Origin: an uncultured Pelagibacteraceae bacterium
Lineage (GTDB): Bacteria > Pseudomonadota > Alphaproteobacteria > Pelagibacterales > Pelagibacteraceae
Assembly: GCA_902636025.1 (NCBI GenBank)
Contig: CACPQG010000001.1
Coordinates: forward strand, 319,770-383,769
DNA length: 64,000 bases
Reading direction: 5' to 3'
Every line of letters starts with the position of its first letter. Within the stretch, counting starts at the first letter, position 1. The position numbers were made by a program, and so were the translations under genes. This document shows, piece by piece, positions 33,181 to 44,100 of this stretch. The notes under the pieces were generated by a model, which was given only the letters and a program-made list of their open reading frames with translations, had not been told where the DNA came from and did no database searches.

Positions 33181-33242
33181 TTTTTTCAGTAATCTTGCCC
33201 AAATAAGAACAATTTAGTATTTGTATAATTAGATTCATATTT

Positions 33243-33944
33243 ATGAAACAAACTATTGCATTAATTGATGATGATAGAAATATTTTAACTAGTATTAGTA
33301 TTGCTCTAGAAAAAGAGGGTTTTAAGGTTCAAACTTATTTAGACGGTGAAAGTGCTTTGATTGGTCTAACAAGACAGCCACCAGATTTAGCAATAATCGA
33401 TATAAAGATGCCGAAAATGGATGGTGAAGAGTTATTAAAAAAACTTAGAAAAAAATCAACCTTACCTGTAATTTTCCTAACCTCGAAAGATGATGAAATT
33501 GATGAATTATTAGGACTTAAATTAGGTGCTGATGATTTTGTAAAAAAGTCTGGAGGTTTTTCTATTAAAGTATTAATTGAGAGAATAAGGGTTCAATTAA
33601 GGAAGAAAAATTTAAATCCTATTGAAGAGACGAAAAATATAATTTCACATGGCAAATTAAAACTTGATCCTTCACAATTAGAATGTGAATGGGATGGAAA
33701 GCAATTGCCAGATAAACTTACAACTACAGAATTTTTAATAGTTCAGGAACTTGCAAAAAGACCAGGAATAATAAAAGAGAGATCCCAATTAATGGACATT
33801 GCCTATAGAGAAGATACTGATATTGAAGACAGAACAATTGATAGTCATGTTAAAAGAATTAGAAAAAAATTTAAAAAAGTTGACCAAAACTTCTCTGCTA
33901 TTGAAACAAGGTACGGAAGTGGTTATAGATGGAATGTAAGTTAA
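33243..33944 (+). CDS. chvI: ChvI-type response regulator
   Basis: OmpR-family regulator of the ChvG/ChvI pair, which in alphaproteobacteria responds to acid and envelope stress. The 233-residue protein has a receiver with IALIDDDRNI and phospho-acceptor Asp53 in AIIDIKMPKMDGEE, lysine in ADDFVKKSGGF, and a winged-helix domain ending in RTIDSHVKRIRKKFKK and ETRYGSGYRW. A TATAAT box lies at 33224-33229, about 14 bases before the ATG, without a clear -35. The sensor gene chvG starts 3 bases after its stop. Confidence 0.93.
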   Translation: MKQTIALIDDDRNILTSISIALEKEGFKVQTYLDGESALIGLTRQPPDLAIIDIKMPKMDGEELLKKLRKKSTLPVIFLTSKDDEIDELLGLKLGADDFVKKSGGFSIKVLIERIRVQLRKKNLNPIEETKNIISHGKLKLDPSQLECEWDGKQLPDKLTTTEFLIVQELAKRPGIIKERSQLMDIAYREDTDIEDRTIDSHVKRIRKKFKKVDQNFSAIETRYGSGYRWNVS

Positions 33945-33947
33945 TTA

Positions 33948-35471
33948 ATGGGTTCTATATTAAAGAATTTCTCAATTTTAAAAAAATTTTTATTTATAAA
34001 TCTTATTGTTTTTATAGTTATCGGAATTTTGACAATAGTTTATTTAAATTTTTCAAAGCCAAATTTAATTTACAAAAAAACTTCAAATCATATAGCTGTA
34101 ATTAATAATACAACTGATCACATTAAAAGATTGAAAATAAACTTTAATAAAGAAGATTTAAGAAGATTTTTATTTTCAACAGGATTTTTATTTCAAAGTT
34201 TAGACAGAGTAATTTTTCTAGATACTGAATATAACGTTATTGCAGACACTGACACATTAGACTTAGATCCACGATCTTTTTCACAGAGAACTGATCAAAT
34301 AGAATTTGATAATATCAATACAGATATTGAAAAAGCATCGAGCAATAATAAAAAAAATGATCAGAAAAATTTAAGTGAGATTACTAGAGATTATTTTAAT
34401 TCAAAAGAATATGGAAAACCATTCACCTATACAGAAGAATATTATGATCAATTTATATTGAATACTCTTAAAAATTTTATAATTGGTGATGAAAATGTTG
34501 GTTATATTTTAGTAGCTGAACGTGCTAACGACATTAAAACAGCTATAGATGAAAGAAAAAATTTTGTTATTAGAACAGCTATATTAGTAACATTAGTTAT
34601 TTTTGTGTTTTCTTTTGTGTTAAATAGATATTTTTTAAAACCAATTAAAAATCTTGTCGATTACACAAAAATTATTAAAGATAAAAAAGAAAAAAAAACA
34701 AATATACAAAATTTAAAAAAGAGAGGTGATGAGCTTGGAGTATTATCAAGTTCATTAGATGATATGACACATGAGCTTCAAAAACGAGCAGATAGTGCTG
34801 AAAACTTTTCCACTGATCTTGTTCATGAAATCCGAAATCCACTTGCATCCCTTAAAAGCGCATCTGAGATTATTTCAGAAACAGATGATAAAAACCAAAG
34901 AGATAAACTTGTTAAGATCTTAAGCCACGATGTTGAACGTATAGAAAGACTTATTACTGATTATTCTCAAATGCTTAAAGATGAAGTTGCAATTACAAAA
35001 GAGCAGATGAAAAAAATTGATCTAAGACCAATTGTTACCTCAGTAGTCGATGATTTTAATAATATATATATGAATAAAAGAGGAATAAAAATTTCTCTTA
35101 GTTCAAATCATAATGGAAACAAGATTGAGATTATGGGAATTGAAAATAGAATTGAACAAATTTTAGCAAATTTACTTGAAAATTCTATTTCATTTAGTGA
35201 AGATAATAAAAAAATCATAGTAAAGCTCTCAAAAAAAAATAATTCTGTAATGCTTGATGTTTTAGATGAAGGATCTGGTTTTAAGGAAAATGATACAAAA
35301 AAAATATTTAAGAGATTTTACAGTAATAGACCTGGAAAATTTGGAGAACATTCTGGACTAGGATTAAATATAGTGAAAAATTTGATTGATCTTCATGGTG
35401 GTACAATTAGCGCTAGCAATAATACTAGGGGAAAGGGTGCAAAAATTGAAATTATTTTCCCTTCAGCCTAA
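33948..35471 (+). CDS. chvG: ChvG-type sensor histidine kinase
   Basis: Membrane sensor kinase partner of ChvI, 507 residues. An N-terminal membrane helix (FLFINLIVFIVIGILTIVY) precedes a periplasmic sensor region of about 180 residues, then a second helix (FVIRTAILVTLVIFVFSFVL), a HAMP linker, the dimerisation/phosphorylation box FSTDLVHEIRNPLASLKSA (His293), and an ATPase domain with N-box LANLLENSISFS and G-boxes DEGSGF and HSGLGLNIVKNLIDLHGG. In many relatives an HPr kinase follows; here ahcY follows instead. Confidence 0.93.
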   Translation: MGSILKNFSILKKFLFINLIVFIVIGILTIVYLNFSKPNLIYKKTSNHIAVINNTTDHIKRLKINFNKEDLRRFLFSTGFLFQSLDRVIFLDTEYNVIADTDTLDLDPRSFSQRTDQIEFDNINTDIEKASSNNKKNDQKNLSEITRDYFNSKEYGKPFTYTEEYYDQFILNTLKNFIIGDENVGYILVAERANDIKTAIDERKNFVIRTAILVTLVIFVFSFVLNRYFLKPIKNLVDYTKIIKDKKEKKTNIQNLKKRGDELGVLSSSLDDMTHELQKRADSAENFSTDLVHEIRNPLASLKSASEIISETDDKNQRDKLVKILSHDVERIERLITDYSQMLKDEVAITKEQMKKIDLRPIVTSVVDDFNNIYMNKRGIKISLSSNHNGNKIEIMGIENRIEQILANLLENSISFSEDNKKIIVKLSKKNNSVMLDVLDEGSGFKENDTKKIFKRFYSNRPGKFGEHSGLGLNIVKNLIDLHGGTISASNNTRGKGAKIEIIFPSA

Positions 35472-35516
35472 TGAAAAGTTGATTATTTAAAATTATACTG
35501 TTACAAAATCGCTCTT

Positions 35517-36803
35517 ATGCCAGATTATAAAGTAAAAGATATATCCCAAGCTGAGTTTGGAAGAAAAGAAATTTCTTTAGCTGAAACTGAGATGCCAGGT
35601 TTAATGGCACTTAGAAAAGAGTATAAGGGTAAATCTCCATTAAAAGGTGCCAAAATTCTTGGTTGTCTTCACATGACTATTCAAACTGCGGTTTTAATAG
35701 AAACATTAGTAGATCTTGGGGCCGAGGTAAGATGGTCTTCATGTAATATATTCTCCACACAAGATCACGCAGCAGCAGCTGTTGCAAAAGCTGGTATTCC
35801 GGTTTTTGCTTGGAAAGGTGAAACAGAAGAAGAGTATTGGTGGTGTGTAAAACAAACTATTGAAGGCAAAAAAGATTGGAAACCTAATATGATATTAGAT
35901 GATGGTGGAGATCTTACTGCTCTAATGCATAAAGACTATAAAGAATTATTAAAAGATATAAAAGGGTTAAGTGAAGAGACAACAACGGGAGTTTTAGCTC
36001 TCAAAAAAATGGAAGAGCAAGGAACTCTGATGGTTCCAGCAATAAATGTAAATGACTCAGTTACAAAATCAAAATTTGATAACTTGTATGGATGTAGAGA
36101 AAGTTTAGTAGATGGTATCAAGAGAGCTACAGATGTGATGATGTCAGGAAAAGTTGCGATTGTTGCAGGCTTTGGCGATGTTGGCAAAGGAAGTGCTGCA
36201 TCTTTAAGACAAAGTGGTGCAAGAGTAATGATAACAGAGACAGACCCAATTTGTGCACTACAAGCTGCCATGGAAGGATACGAAGTTGTTCTTATGGATG
36301 AGATGATAGGCCAAGCTGATATTGTTGTTACAGCTACTGGTAATAAAGATATAGTTACCGCTGACCACATGAGAGCTATGAAAGATAGATCAATTTTGTG
36401 TAATATTGGTCACTTTGATAATGAAATACAAGTTGAGGCTTTAAAAAATTATAAATGGGATGAGATTAAACCACAAGTTCATGAAATTACTTTTCCGGAT
36501 AACAAAAGATTAATTCTATTAGCAGAGGGTAGATTGGTAAATCTAGGATGCGCAACTGGCCATCCAAGTTTTGTAATGAGTGCATCTTTTACAAATCAAG
36601 TTACAGCACAAATAGAATTATGGAACAATTCAGAAAAATACGAAAAGAAAGTCTATGTTTTACCAAAACATCTTGATGAAAAAGTTGCCAGATTACATCT
36701 AGAAAAAGTTGGAGCGAAACTAACTCCTTTATCTAAAGATCAAGCAGATTACATAAGTGTAAAACCAGAAGGTCCATACAAACCAGATGCGTATCGCTAC
36801 TAA
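35517..36803 (+). CDS. ahcY: Adenosylhomocysteinase
   Basis: Hydrolyses S-adenosylhomocysteine to adenosine and homocysteine, clearing the product of methylation. The 428-residue protein has [16 protein letters not shown], the [16 protein letters not shown] segment, DDGGDLT, the NAD loop [11 protein letters not shown] and the C-terminal [10 protein letters not shown]. It lies 45 bases after chvG, a gap in which no SAH or SAM riboswitch motif was recognised. Its 3' end overlaps the tsaE-amgK fusion by 17 bases. Confidence 0.97.
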   Translation: MPDYKVKDISQAEFGRKEISLAETEMPGLMALRKEYKGKSPLKGAKILGCLHMTIQTAVLIETLVDLGAEVRWSSCNIFSTQDHAAAAVAKAGIPVFAWKGETEEEYWWCVKQTIEGKKDWKPNMILDDGGDLTALMHKDYKELLKDIKGLSEETTTGVLALKKMEEQGTLMVPAINVNDSVTKSKFDNLYGCRESLVDGIKRATDVMMSGKVAIVAGFGDVGKGSAASLRQSGARVMITETDPICALQAAMEGYEVVLMDEMIGQADIVVTATGNKDIVTADHMRAMKDRSILCNIGHFDNEIQVEALKNYKWDEIKPQVHEITFPDNKRLILLAEGRLVNLGCATGHPSFVMSASFTNQVTAQIELWNNSEKYEKKVYVLPKHLDEKVARLHLEKVGAKLTPLSKDQADYISVKPEGPYKPDAYRY

Positions 36804-38229
36804 CAGTAGCAAGATTGATATATCTAAAGAAAACAAAACAGCCTCTTTAGCTAAAATTTTCTCAAAATTTCTTAATAAAGGAGATATTGTCTTTCTTCAC
36901 GGAGAAATTGGAGCTGGTAAAACCACATTTGTAAGATATCTTATAAACTACCTGCAATTAAGATCGAAGAAATCCCTAAGCGAGGTTACCAGTCCAACCT
37001 TCAATATTATGAATGAGTATCAAATAAAAAATTTGATTATTGATCATTTTGATCTCTTCAGAATAGAAAAGACAAAAGATCTTCAAAATACTGGTTTATT
37101 TAATGACTACAAAAGCAAACTCACTTTAGTCGAATGGCCCGAAAAAATTATATCTAAGCCTAAAAGTAGATATGAACTTTTTTTTACCTTTAATAAAAAT
37201 ACCAATAAAAGATTTATAAAAATTAAAAAAATAATATTTGATTTAGAAATTAAGGAAAACTTTGGAGAAAATAAATATGCACAGATTAAGGGAGATGCTT
37301 CATTTAGAACATTTTTAAGAAAATCCAAAGGCAAAACAAGTTCTATTATTGTTTATTGTAAAAAGGAAAAGAAAAAAAATCTTCTGATTTATGATGCCAT
37401 TAATAAAAATTTAATTAAAAATAAAATTATTGCCCCAAAACTTTATTACCAAAACTATAAAAATAATTTTATTGAAATAGAGGATTTAGGTAAAAAAACA
37501 ATTTTTGAGATCTTTTCAAAAAAAAATAATGTTAAAAATTCTAAAATTTATAAAGACATAATATTATCATTGCTCAAAATTCAGAAGATTAAAACAAAAA
37601 AGATAAAAAATTTTATGGGTGATTACTATAAAGTCCCAGTATATACAAATGCAAAGATTTTTGATGAGGCAAAACTTTTTTGTGATTGGTATGTAGCTGC
37701 TAATAAAAAGAAGAAAGATATTAAAAAAATAAATTTAGAGATGAAAAAAATAATTAAATCTTTAATTAAAAAAATAATGTTAAAAAATGACACTTTTGTA
37801 CACAGAGATTTTCATATATCTAATATAATTCCATGCAAAAACTCATATGGTATTTTAGATTCGCAAGATGCGGTTATAGGGAATAAAGCTTATGATTTGG
37901 CTTCTTTAATAGATGATGTAAGATTTCAAACTAGCAGAAAACTTAAAGCAAAACTTCTAAGTTACTACATTGATATTAATAAAAACAAAATTAATAAAAT
38001 AGAATTTGAAAATGACTTTTATATTTTATCTGTGCTAAGAAATTTAAAAATTATAGGAATTTTTACGAGACTTTCCCTTAGAGATCAAAAAAACCAATAT
38101 TTAAAATTAATCCCATATGCTTGGAAATTAATAGAAAACCGTACTAAAGATAAGCCAGTTTTTAAAGATCTTAAATTTTTTTTAAATAAAAACTTTTCAG
38201 CTAAACTTAGAAAAAAATATGCAAATTGA
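36787..38229 (+). CDS. TsaE - AmgK fusion (tRNA t6A ATPase + N-acetylmuramate/glucosamine kinase-like)
   Basis: A 480-residue fusion. Residues about 1-150 are TsaE, the P-loop ATPase of threonylcarbamoyl-adenosine tRNA modification: [27 protein letters not shown] and LVEWPEKI. Residues about 155-480 are an aminoglycoside-phosphotransferase-fold kinase with [11 protein letters not shown], the catalytic loop [12 protein letters not shown] near residue 338, and [21 protein letters not shown]. This kinase with the next gene (murU-like) resembles the AmgK-MurU anhydromuramate recycling pair. The fusion of the two is known as an annotation class in alphaproteobacteria. Each half looks complete. It overlaps ahcY by 17 bases and murU by 11. 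Confidence 0.88.
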   Translation: MRIATNSSKIDISKENKTASLAKIFSKFLNKGDIVFLHGEIGAGKTTFVRYLINYLQLRSKKSLSEVTSPTFNIMNEYQIKNLIIDHFDLFRIEKTKDLQNTGLFNDYKSKLTLVEWPEKIISKPKSRYELFFTFNKNTNKRFIKIKKIIFDLEIKENFGENKYAQIKGDASFRTFLRKSKGKTSSIIVYCKKEKKKNLLIYDAINKNLIKNKIIAPKLYYQNYKNNFIEIEDLGKKTIFEIFSKKNNVKNSKIYKDIILSLLKIQKIKTKKIKNFMGDYYKVPVYTNAKIFDEAKLFCDWYVAANKKKKDIKKINLEMKKIIKSLIKKIMLKNDTFVHRDFHISNIIPCKNSYGILDSQDAVIGNKAYDLASLIDDVRFQTSRKLKAKLLSYYIDINKNKINKIEFENDFYILSVLRNLKIIGIFTRLSLRDQKNQYLKLIPYAWKLIENRTKDKPVFKDLKFFLNKNFSAKLRKKYAN

Positions 38230-38911
38230 TACAGCACTCATATTATGTGCAGGTTTTGGGAAAAGGTTGCTACCCTTAACTAAAACAGTACCTAAACCTT
38301 TGTTGAAAATTGGTGAGTCTACACTATTAGAAAAAACAATTAAATTAATTGAACAACTCAAAATAAAAAAAATTAAAATTAATATTTTTTACCTCTCAGA
38401 TGAGATAAAAAAATTTGTAAATCAACTGAATACAAATATAGATATTGAATTAATAGAGGACGGTTATGAAATCCTTGATACAGGGGGTGGTATTTTTAAT
38501 ATGATAAAAAATTCTGCTGAGGAAAATTTTTTAGTTTTTAACTCAGATACTTTATGGGATATGAACTATAATAAATACATATTAGAAATGACCAATTTTT
38601 ATTTTAAGAAAAAAATTAATAATATTTTACTAGTTGTTCATAAAAACTTGAGTTTTGATAAAAGATTACAGGGTGATTTTAGTTTAGTTAACGAGAAGCT
38701 TACAAAAGATAACAATAAAAAATTTATATATACCGGATGTCAAATAATTAATAAAAATATTTTTTCCCAAACCTTAAAAAAAAAATTTTCAATGAATGAA
38801 ATATGGTCCAGTCAAATGAAGGAGTCTCAACTTTTTGGTTATGAGAGTAATCTTGAATTTTTACACACAACAGATCTAATGATTTATAACAAAATATTAA
38901 AAAACCAATAA
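38219..38911 (+). CDS. murU: MurU-like nucleotidyltransferase (MurNAc-1-phosphate uridylyltransferase)
   Basis: A 230-residue sugar-phosphate nucleotidyltransferase. The signature ALILCAGFGKRLLPLTKTVPKPLLKIG is at the N-terminus; YEILDTGGGIFNM and the metal-binding NSDTLWDM follow. MurU makes UDP-MurNAc from MurNAc-1-phosphate, bypassing de novo synthesis, and acts after AmgK. The 11-base overlap with the amgK half supports that role rather than mannose-1-phosphate guanylylation. Its 3' end overlaps convergent gpmA by 15 bases. Confidence 0.85.
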   Translation: MQIDTALILCAGFGKRLLPLTKTVPKPLLKIGESTLLEKTIKLIEQLKIKKIKINIFYLSDEIKKFVNQLNTNIDIELIEDGYEILDTGGGIFNMIKNSAEENFLVFNSDTLWDMNYNKYILEMTNFYFKKKINNILLVVHKNLSFDKRLQGDFSLVNEKLTKDNNKKFIYTGCQIINKNIFSQTLKKKFSMNEIWSSQMKESQLFGYESNLEFLHTTDLMIYNKILKNQ

Positions 38912-39613
38912 ATCCTGAGCTCTATCTTGATCAAGATATCTGCACTTAATAATCTTTAATTTTTGATCTAATTCAATATGAAGTGGATTTCCAGTAGGTA
39001 TTTCAAGCTTAGGAATCTGTTTTTCGTCTAATTTGAATAAAAACTTACAAAGTGCTCTTACTGAATTTCCATGTGCTGATATAAGAATATTTTTATCTTT
39101 TTTTATTTCGATATTAATTTTTTTAGTAAAATAATTAACCACTCTATCATAAGTATCTTTAAGAGACTCTGTATCTGGAATATTTTCTTTTGGAATATTT
39201 TTATAAATATCTATATTAATTGGATGGTAAGGACTATTTTGGTTTAAAGGGTCAGGTCTAATATTCCATGATCGTCTAAATTCATGTATTTTTTTTTCTC
39301 CAAGCTTATTTTTCATTTCCTCTTTGTTCAAACCTGTAAGTGATCCATAGTGTCTCTCATTAAGCTCCCAGGCTTTTGTGAATTCTGAATTATTTCTTAT
39401 TGTGTTTTTTATTAACTTTAACGTATTTATTGCTCTTAATTGGTAAGAGCTGAAAAATAAGTCAATTTTAACATTTGTTGATTTTATTGCCTCTCCTGCC
39501 TTACAAGCTTCTAATTTTCCATGTGGCGTTAAATCCACATCTACCCACCCAGTGAATTTTTTTTGCAAATTCCATTCACTTTGTCCATGTCTTACTAAAA
39601 ATAAATGACTCAT
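38897..39613 (-). CDS. gpmA: 2,3-bisphosphoglycerate-dependent phosphoglycerate mutase
   Basis: Glycolytic/gluconeogenic mutase interconverting 3- and 2-phosphoglycerate through a phosphohistidine. The 238-residue protein begins HLFLVRHGQSEWNLQKKFTGWVDVDLTPHG and contains LNERHYGSLTGLNK, ESLKDTYDRV and the second histidine in SAHGNSVRAL, then IPTGNPL. It is a lone leftward gene between murU (convergent) and the VanZ-like gene (divergent, 31-base gap). Confidence 0.96.
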   Translation of the reverse strand: MSHLFLVRHGQSEWNLQKKFTGWVDVDLTPHGKLEACKAGEAIKSTNVKIDLFFSSYQLRAINTLKLIKNTIRNNSEFTKAWELNERHYGSLTGLNKEEMKNKLGEKKIHEFRRSWNIRPDPLNQNSPYHPINIDIYKNIPKENIPDTESLKDTYDRVVNYFTKKINIEIKKDKNILISAHGNSVRALCKFLFKLDEKQIPKLEIPTGNPLHIELDQKLKIIKCRYLDQDRAQDLLVF

Positions 39614-39644
39614 ATAAAAAATTTAAATATAAGAAAACTGTATC

Positions 39645-40031
39645 ATGTTTAAATCATTATTTTATTTAATAAATGCACTATTTGCAATTTTCTACTTATA
39701 CCCGGGAAGTATATTGGGATTTATATTATATAAAGACTTAAATAGACAGCCTCAACTAACAGATGACTTTAATCTCTTACTATTAAATTTCTCATCTAAT
39801 CATGTTTATTCTTTTTTGTTTCTTTCATTTTTTGGATTTTTACTTTTTTTTGAAAAAAAAAAGAAAATTGTTCTTACTTATTTTTTTTTAACATCTTTTT
39901 TATTTGAGATACTTCACATATTAGTACCAAACAGAAGTTTCCAGATTTCTGATTTATATGGAAATATATTGGGTGTATTAATATCATTAATATTATTTTT
40001 ATGTTTTTCTTATGTTAAAAAAAAAATTTAA
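39645..40031 (+). CDS. VanZ-like membrane protein
   Basis: A 128-residue protein with about four membrane helices. The pattern SNHVYSFLFLSFFGFLLFF, FEILHILVPNRSFQISDLYGNILGVLIS resembles the VanZ-like family, notably the E..H....R.....D...N.LG spacing. Function of the family is poorly known; one member alters teicoplanin sensitivity. Its end overlaps the start of the nuclease gene by 20 bases, so they form one operon. Confidence 0.75.
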   Translation: MFKSLFYLINALFAIFYLYPGSILGFILYKDLNRQPQLTDDFNLLLLNFSSNHVYSFLFLSFFGFLLFFEKKKKIVLTYFFLTSFLFEILHILVPNRSFQISDLYGNILGVLISLILFLCFSYVKKKI

Positions 40032-40521
40032 CGTTTTTTTACTTTTATTATTTTTTATCTCAATTAATGCTTATGCTGAAGTAATTGAAGGAAAGGCTTT
40101 AGTGATTGATGGTGATACAATTAAAATTAAAAACAACAAAATTAGATTATCTGGTATTGATGCACCTGAGATAAATCAATCATGTAAAAAGATTTTTCTG
40201 AGCATTCAATTTTTATCTTTTCATAAAAAATACCCATGTGGAAAAATCTCAACAAAAAAACTTAAAAAATTATTAAAAAACCAATTAATATTATGTAAAA
40301 TAGAAAATGTAGATAGATATAAAAGGAAGCTTGCAACTTGTTATAAGAATAAATTAAATATTAATTCTTGGCTTGTTAGAAACGGACATGCCTTAGCTTA
40401 TGTTAGGTATTCAAAAAAATATGTTCTTCAAGAAAAAGAGGCAGCAAGAGATAAATTAGGTTTATGGCAGGGTACATTTGAAAAACCATGGAATTGGAGA
40501 AAAAATGAAAAAAAAAAATAA
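40012..40521 (+). CDS. Staphylococcal-nuclease-like protein, exported
   Basis: A 169-residue thermonuclease-family protein. A signal sequence (FNVFLLLLFFISINAYAE) precedes the SNase fold: VIDGDTIKIKNNKIRLSGIDAPEINQSC, KIENVDRYKRKLATCY and NGHALAYVRYSKKYVLQEKEAARDKLGLW. The calcium-site aspartates and active-site arginines are in place. The ending GTFEKPWNWRK is typical of proteobacterial homologues. Export suggests breakdown of external or periplasmic nucleic acid, possibly to gain phosphate. It overlaps both neighbours. Confidence 0.88.
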   Translation: MLKKKFNVFLLLLFFISINAYAEVIEGKALVIDGDTIKIKNNKIRLSGIDAPEINQSCKKIFLSIQFLSFHKKYPCGKISTKKLKKLLKNQLILCKIENVDRYKRKLATCYKNKLNINSWLVRNGHALAYVRYSKKYVLQEKEAARDKLGLWQGTFEKPWNWRKNEKKK

Positions 40522-41104
40522 TATTTTAATTTTAGTAATCTGTTTATTTCTTTTTTCTTGCTCATCTATTCCTAAAAATACTGCAGACGGTTGTTCCATA
40601 TTTTCTGAAAGATATCTTTGGTACAAGCATGCGAAAAATACTGAAAAAAAATGGGGAACACCAATATACTTGCAGCTTGCTATTATCAAAATGGAGTCTG
40701 ATTTTGACTGGCTTGCAAAACCAAAAAGAAATAAAATTTTCAAAATCATTCCTTATAAAAGACCATCCTCATCCTTTGGATATTCTCAAGCAGTTAAAGG
40801 AACATGGAAACAATATAAACAAGAAACAAACAATCCTTTGGCAACAAGGACTAGATTCAAAGATAGTGTAGACTTTATAGGATGGTACACCAATAAAACT
40901 GAAAAAATATTAAAAATTTCAAAAAAAGATGCATTTAGACAGTATATTGCTTATCATGAGGGTTGGGGAAACTATAAAAACTATAAAAAAAATTCAAAAG
41001 TTATATCTTTAGCCAAGAAGGTACAAACACAGTCTAAAAAATATAAATCACAATTGTTAAGTTGCCAAAATTCTCTCAAAACAAGAAAATATATTATTTT
41101 TTAA
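40505..41104 (+). CDS. Lytic transglycosylase-like lipoprotein
   Basis: A 199-residue protein starting MKKKNNILILVICLFLFSCSS, a lipoprotein signal with lipobox LFSC. The start at 40505 is preferred to an in-frame codon 27 bases earlier because it begins the signal sequence. The body has an SLT-like core: LAIIKMESDFDWLAKPKR with the catalytic-type glutamate, SSSFGYSQAVKGTWKQYK, and AYHEGWGNY. It probably cuts peptidoglycan from the outer membrane face. It overlaps the nuclease gene by 17 bases and the convergent RND gene by 4. Confidence 0.83.
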   Translation: MKKKNNILILVICLFLFSCSSIPKNTADGCSIFSERYLWYKHAKNTEKKWGTPIYLQLAIIKMESDFDWLAKPKRNKIFKIIPYKRPSSSFGYSQAVKGTWKQYKQETNNPLATRTRFKDSVDFIGWYTNKTEKILKISKKDAFRQYIAYHEGWGNYKNYKKNSKVISLAKKVQTQSKKYKSQLLSCQNSLKTRKYIIF

Positions 41105-44100
41105 TTAAGTTGCTTCTTTAATTCAATATCAACAGCATCAATTCGTTTAGTATTCTTCGCTAACATTAAGTACATGGTTGGAGTTACATATAGTGTAAAA
41201 AATGTTGATATAATCATGCCTCCTAAAATAGTAGACCCAACAGCGAGTCTAGAGCCTTCACCGGCCCCAGGTCCAATATTTCCAATTACTAAAGGAACCA
41301 TTGCTATCATTGTACTAAGAGATGTCATTATAATAGGTCTGAATCTCATATCGCATGCTTCCTTTATTGCACTATCAATACTTTTTCCAGATGCCCTAAG
41401 TTGATTTGCAAAATCTACAATTAAGATACTATTTTTTGTAGATATACCAATTAGAATAACAAGAGCAATTTGTGAAAAAATATTGATTGAACTATTTAAA
41501 AAAAGAATGAAAACTAATCCACCAAATACAGCTAACGGGACAGTCATTATTATTATAAATGGATGAATAAATGAGTTAAAAGTAGCTGCCATAACTAAAT
41601 AAGCAGTTATTAATGCTAAAGCAAATATTATAAATAATTCATTTGAGGTTTCTTTTAACTCTTCAGATTTTCCCTTCCAGGAAATCTGATTCTGGGGTGA
41701 AACATTTTCCATAGTTTTTTCTAAATATCTTATTGCTTCACTTAATGAATATCCTTCGTTAATATTAGCAGATATAGTTACTGCTCTTTGTCTATTATAT
41801 CTTGAAAGAATTTTGGCTGATCCTTCCTCCTTAAAATCAACTAAATTTGCCAGTGATATAAGTTTTGAGTTATTTTCAGATCTTACAAAAATTTTTGCTA
41901 AACTTTCCTTACTTCTTCTATCTGACAAATATTTTTGTACTATAATTGGATATTCTTTTCCAAGTTTATTAAATGTTGTAACAGTTTTTCCACCATAAAG
42001 AGTTTCCAAAGTCTTGCCTATTTGGTCTGTTGATACCCCTAAATCTTTTGCTTTATTTTTGTTGATAATTAATTTTACCTCTGGTTTATTTTTAGAATAA
42101 TCTGACTCAATTCTTGACAAATTTTTATTTTTTCTTAATTCCGATATTAAGTTATTCTGAATTTGCTCAAGCTCCTCATAAGATGATCCTAAAATTACCA
42201 TTTGAACTGGCTTGTTATAATTTGAAACTCTTATTGATTGTGGTGAAATAGGAAAAGCAATCGCTTGTGGATTAGTTACTATTTTTCCTATAGCTTCTCT
42301 CATAACTGATTGTGTATTTTTACTTCTATCGTCCCAATGATTAAGCAAAGCTATTATTATAAAAGTATTAAACGAATTACTTGATCTTCCAAAACCTGGA
42401 ACTCGCATTATAAATCTTCTATACGGGCTATTTTCTTCCTGCAACAGAGGAATTAATTTAGACTCTATTTCTTGCGCTCTTTCTTGAGTGTACTCAAATG
42501 AGCTTCCTTCGTCAGTCATTCCGATTACTAAATATGCCCCTCTATCTTCAAGAGGAAGTAGTTCCTTTTTTGAAAAATTAAATAATAATACTGAAGAAAT
42601 AATTACTAAAATCATAAATGAAATTATTAACCTTTGTTTATCGAGAAAATAATTAAGACTTTCTTTATAAAATTTTAGAAATGATTTAAAAAAATTATTA
42701 AATTTACTTATAATTTTATTTTGTTTAGTTTTTAGTGTTAAAAATCTACTTCCAAGCATTGGAGATAAGGTTAGTGCAACAAATGATGAAATAACTACAG
42801 AAAAAGATAATGCGATCGCGGTTTCTCTGAATAAGGTTCCAGAAATTCCCTTTATGAAAATTAGCGGTAAAAATACTGCAACTAATATCAGAGTAGTAGC
42901 AACAATTGCAAATGTTATTTGCTTTGATCCTTTATAAGCTGCTACAAGGGGCTTTTCACCATTTTCAATTCTTCTATAAATTGCGTCTGTCATAATGACT
43001 GAGTCATCTGTAATTATTCCAATAGCTAAAATAAAAGACAACAAAACAAATATATTTATTGATAGATCAAAAATATAAATTCCTAAAAAAGATGCGATTA
43101 GACTAACGGGAAGCGCAACCGCTGGTACTATCACTGCTTTTAAATTTCCAAGAAACAAATAAATAATGATTACTACTAATATAAAAGCTATGAAAAGAGT
43201 TTTGTATACTTCATTAATTGCAGCTCCGACATAGTTTGCTCTATTAAATGCAACTTCTATATTTAATCCATCTGGCAAAGACTTTCTAACTTCTTTTAGC
43301 TTTTTTTTGATATCTTTTGACAGTTCGACAGTTGATGCTCCACTTCTAGCATAAATACCTATACCTACTGTTTTTAAGTTAAGATTATCTTTTCTTTGTG
43401 CCTTAAATAATGTTTTTTCTGAAACAGGGCCAAATTCAACCTCAGCAACATCAGACAATTTTACTATGTTGTCTTTGTTCTTTTTTAAGGGCAAGCTTTT
43501 TAGTTGGTCAATAGTTGTATAAGATTTGTCTAGATTTAGAGTAAGATCAACATTAGTTGCTTCTAAGGTTCCAGCTGGAAGACTAACATTTTCGCTTCTG
43601 AGTGCATTTTCCAATTCTTGAATGGTTAAATCATTAGCAGCTAATTTTATTGGATCTATCCAAATCCTGACACTTAATTCCCTTAGACCACCAACTAAAA
43701 TTCTTCCAACATTTTTAATACTTGAAAATCTATCAACTAAATATCTCTCTGCGTAATCTCCCAATTCCAAATCACTCCATGAGGGAGAAGAAAGCGCTAT
43801 CCACATAGTTGTCGTAAAACCTGCAGCCTGTTTTAATATTTGTGGAGCTTCTGCCTCAGAGGGTAAATTATCTGCAACTCTAGCTACTCTTTCTCGTATA
43901 TCATTTGCAGCATTGTCTAAATCCATTTCTGTATCAAACTCAATACTAATTGTACTCCTTCCATTTTCAGACACTGAGTCAATATTTTTAATACCTTCTG
44001 CTCCACCAATTACATCTTCTAAAACTTGAGTAACCTCTTGATCAATTATCGGTGCTGATGCTGATTTGTAATCCACTTTTACCTGAACAACTGGTGGCTG

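Noticed and set aside
35472..35516. SAH or SAM riboswitch ahead of ahcY
   Set aside because: The 45-base gap is too short and has no recognisable motif.
35936..36370. 144-residue antisense frame in ahcY
   Set aside because: Shadow of a highly conserved gene, no ribosome binding site or family match.
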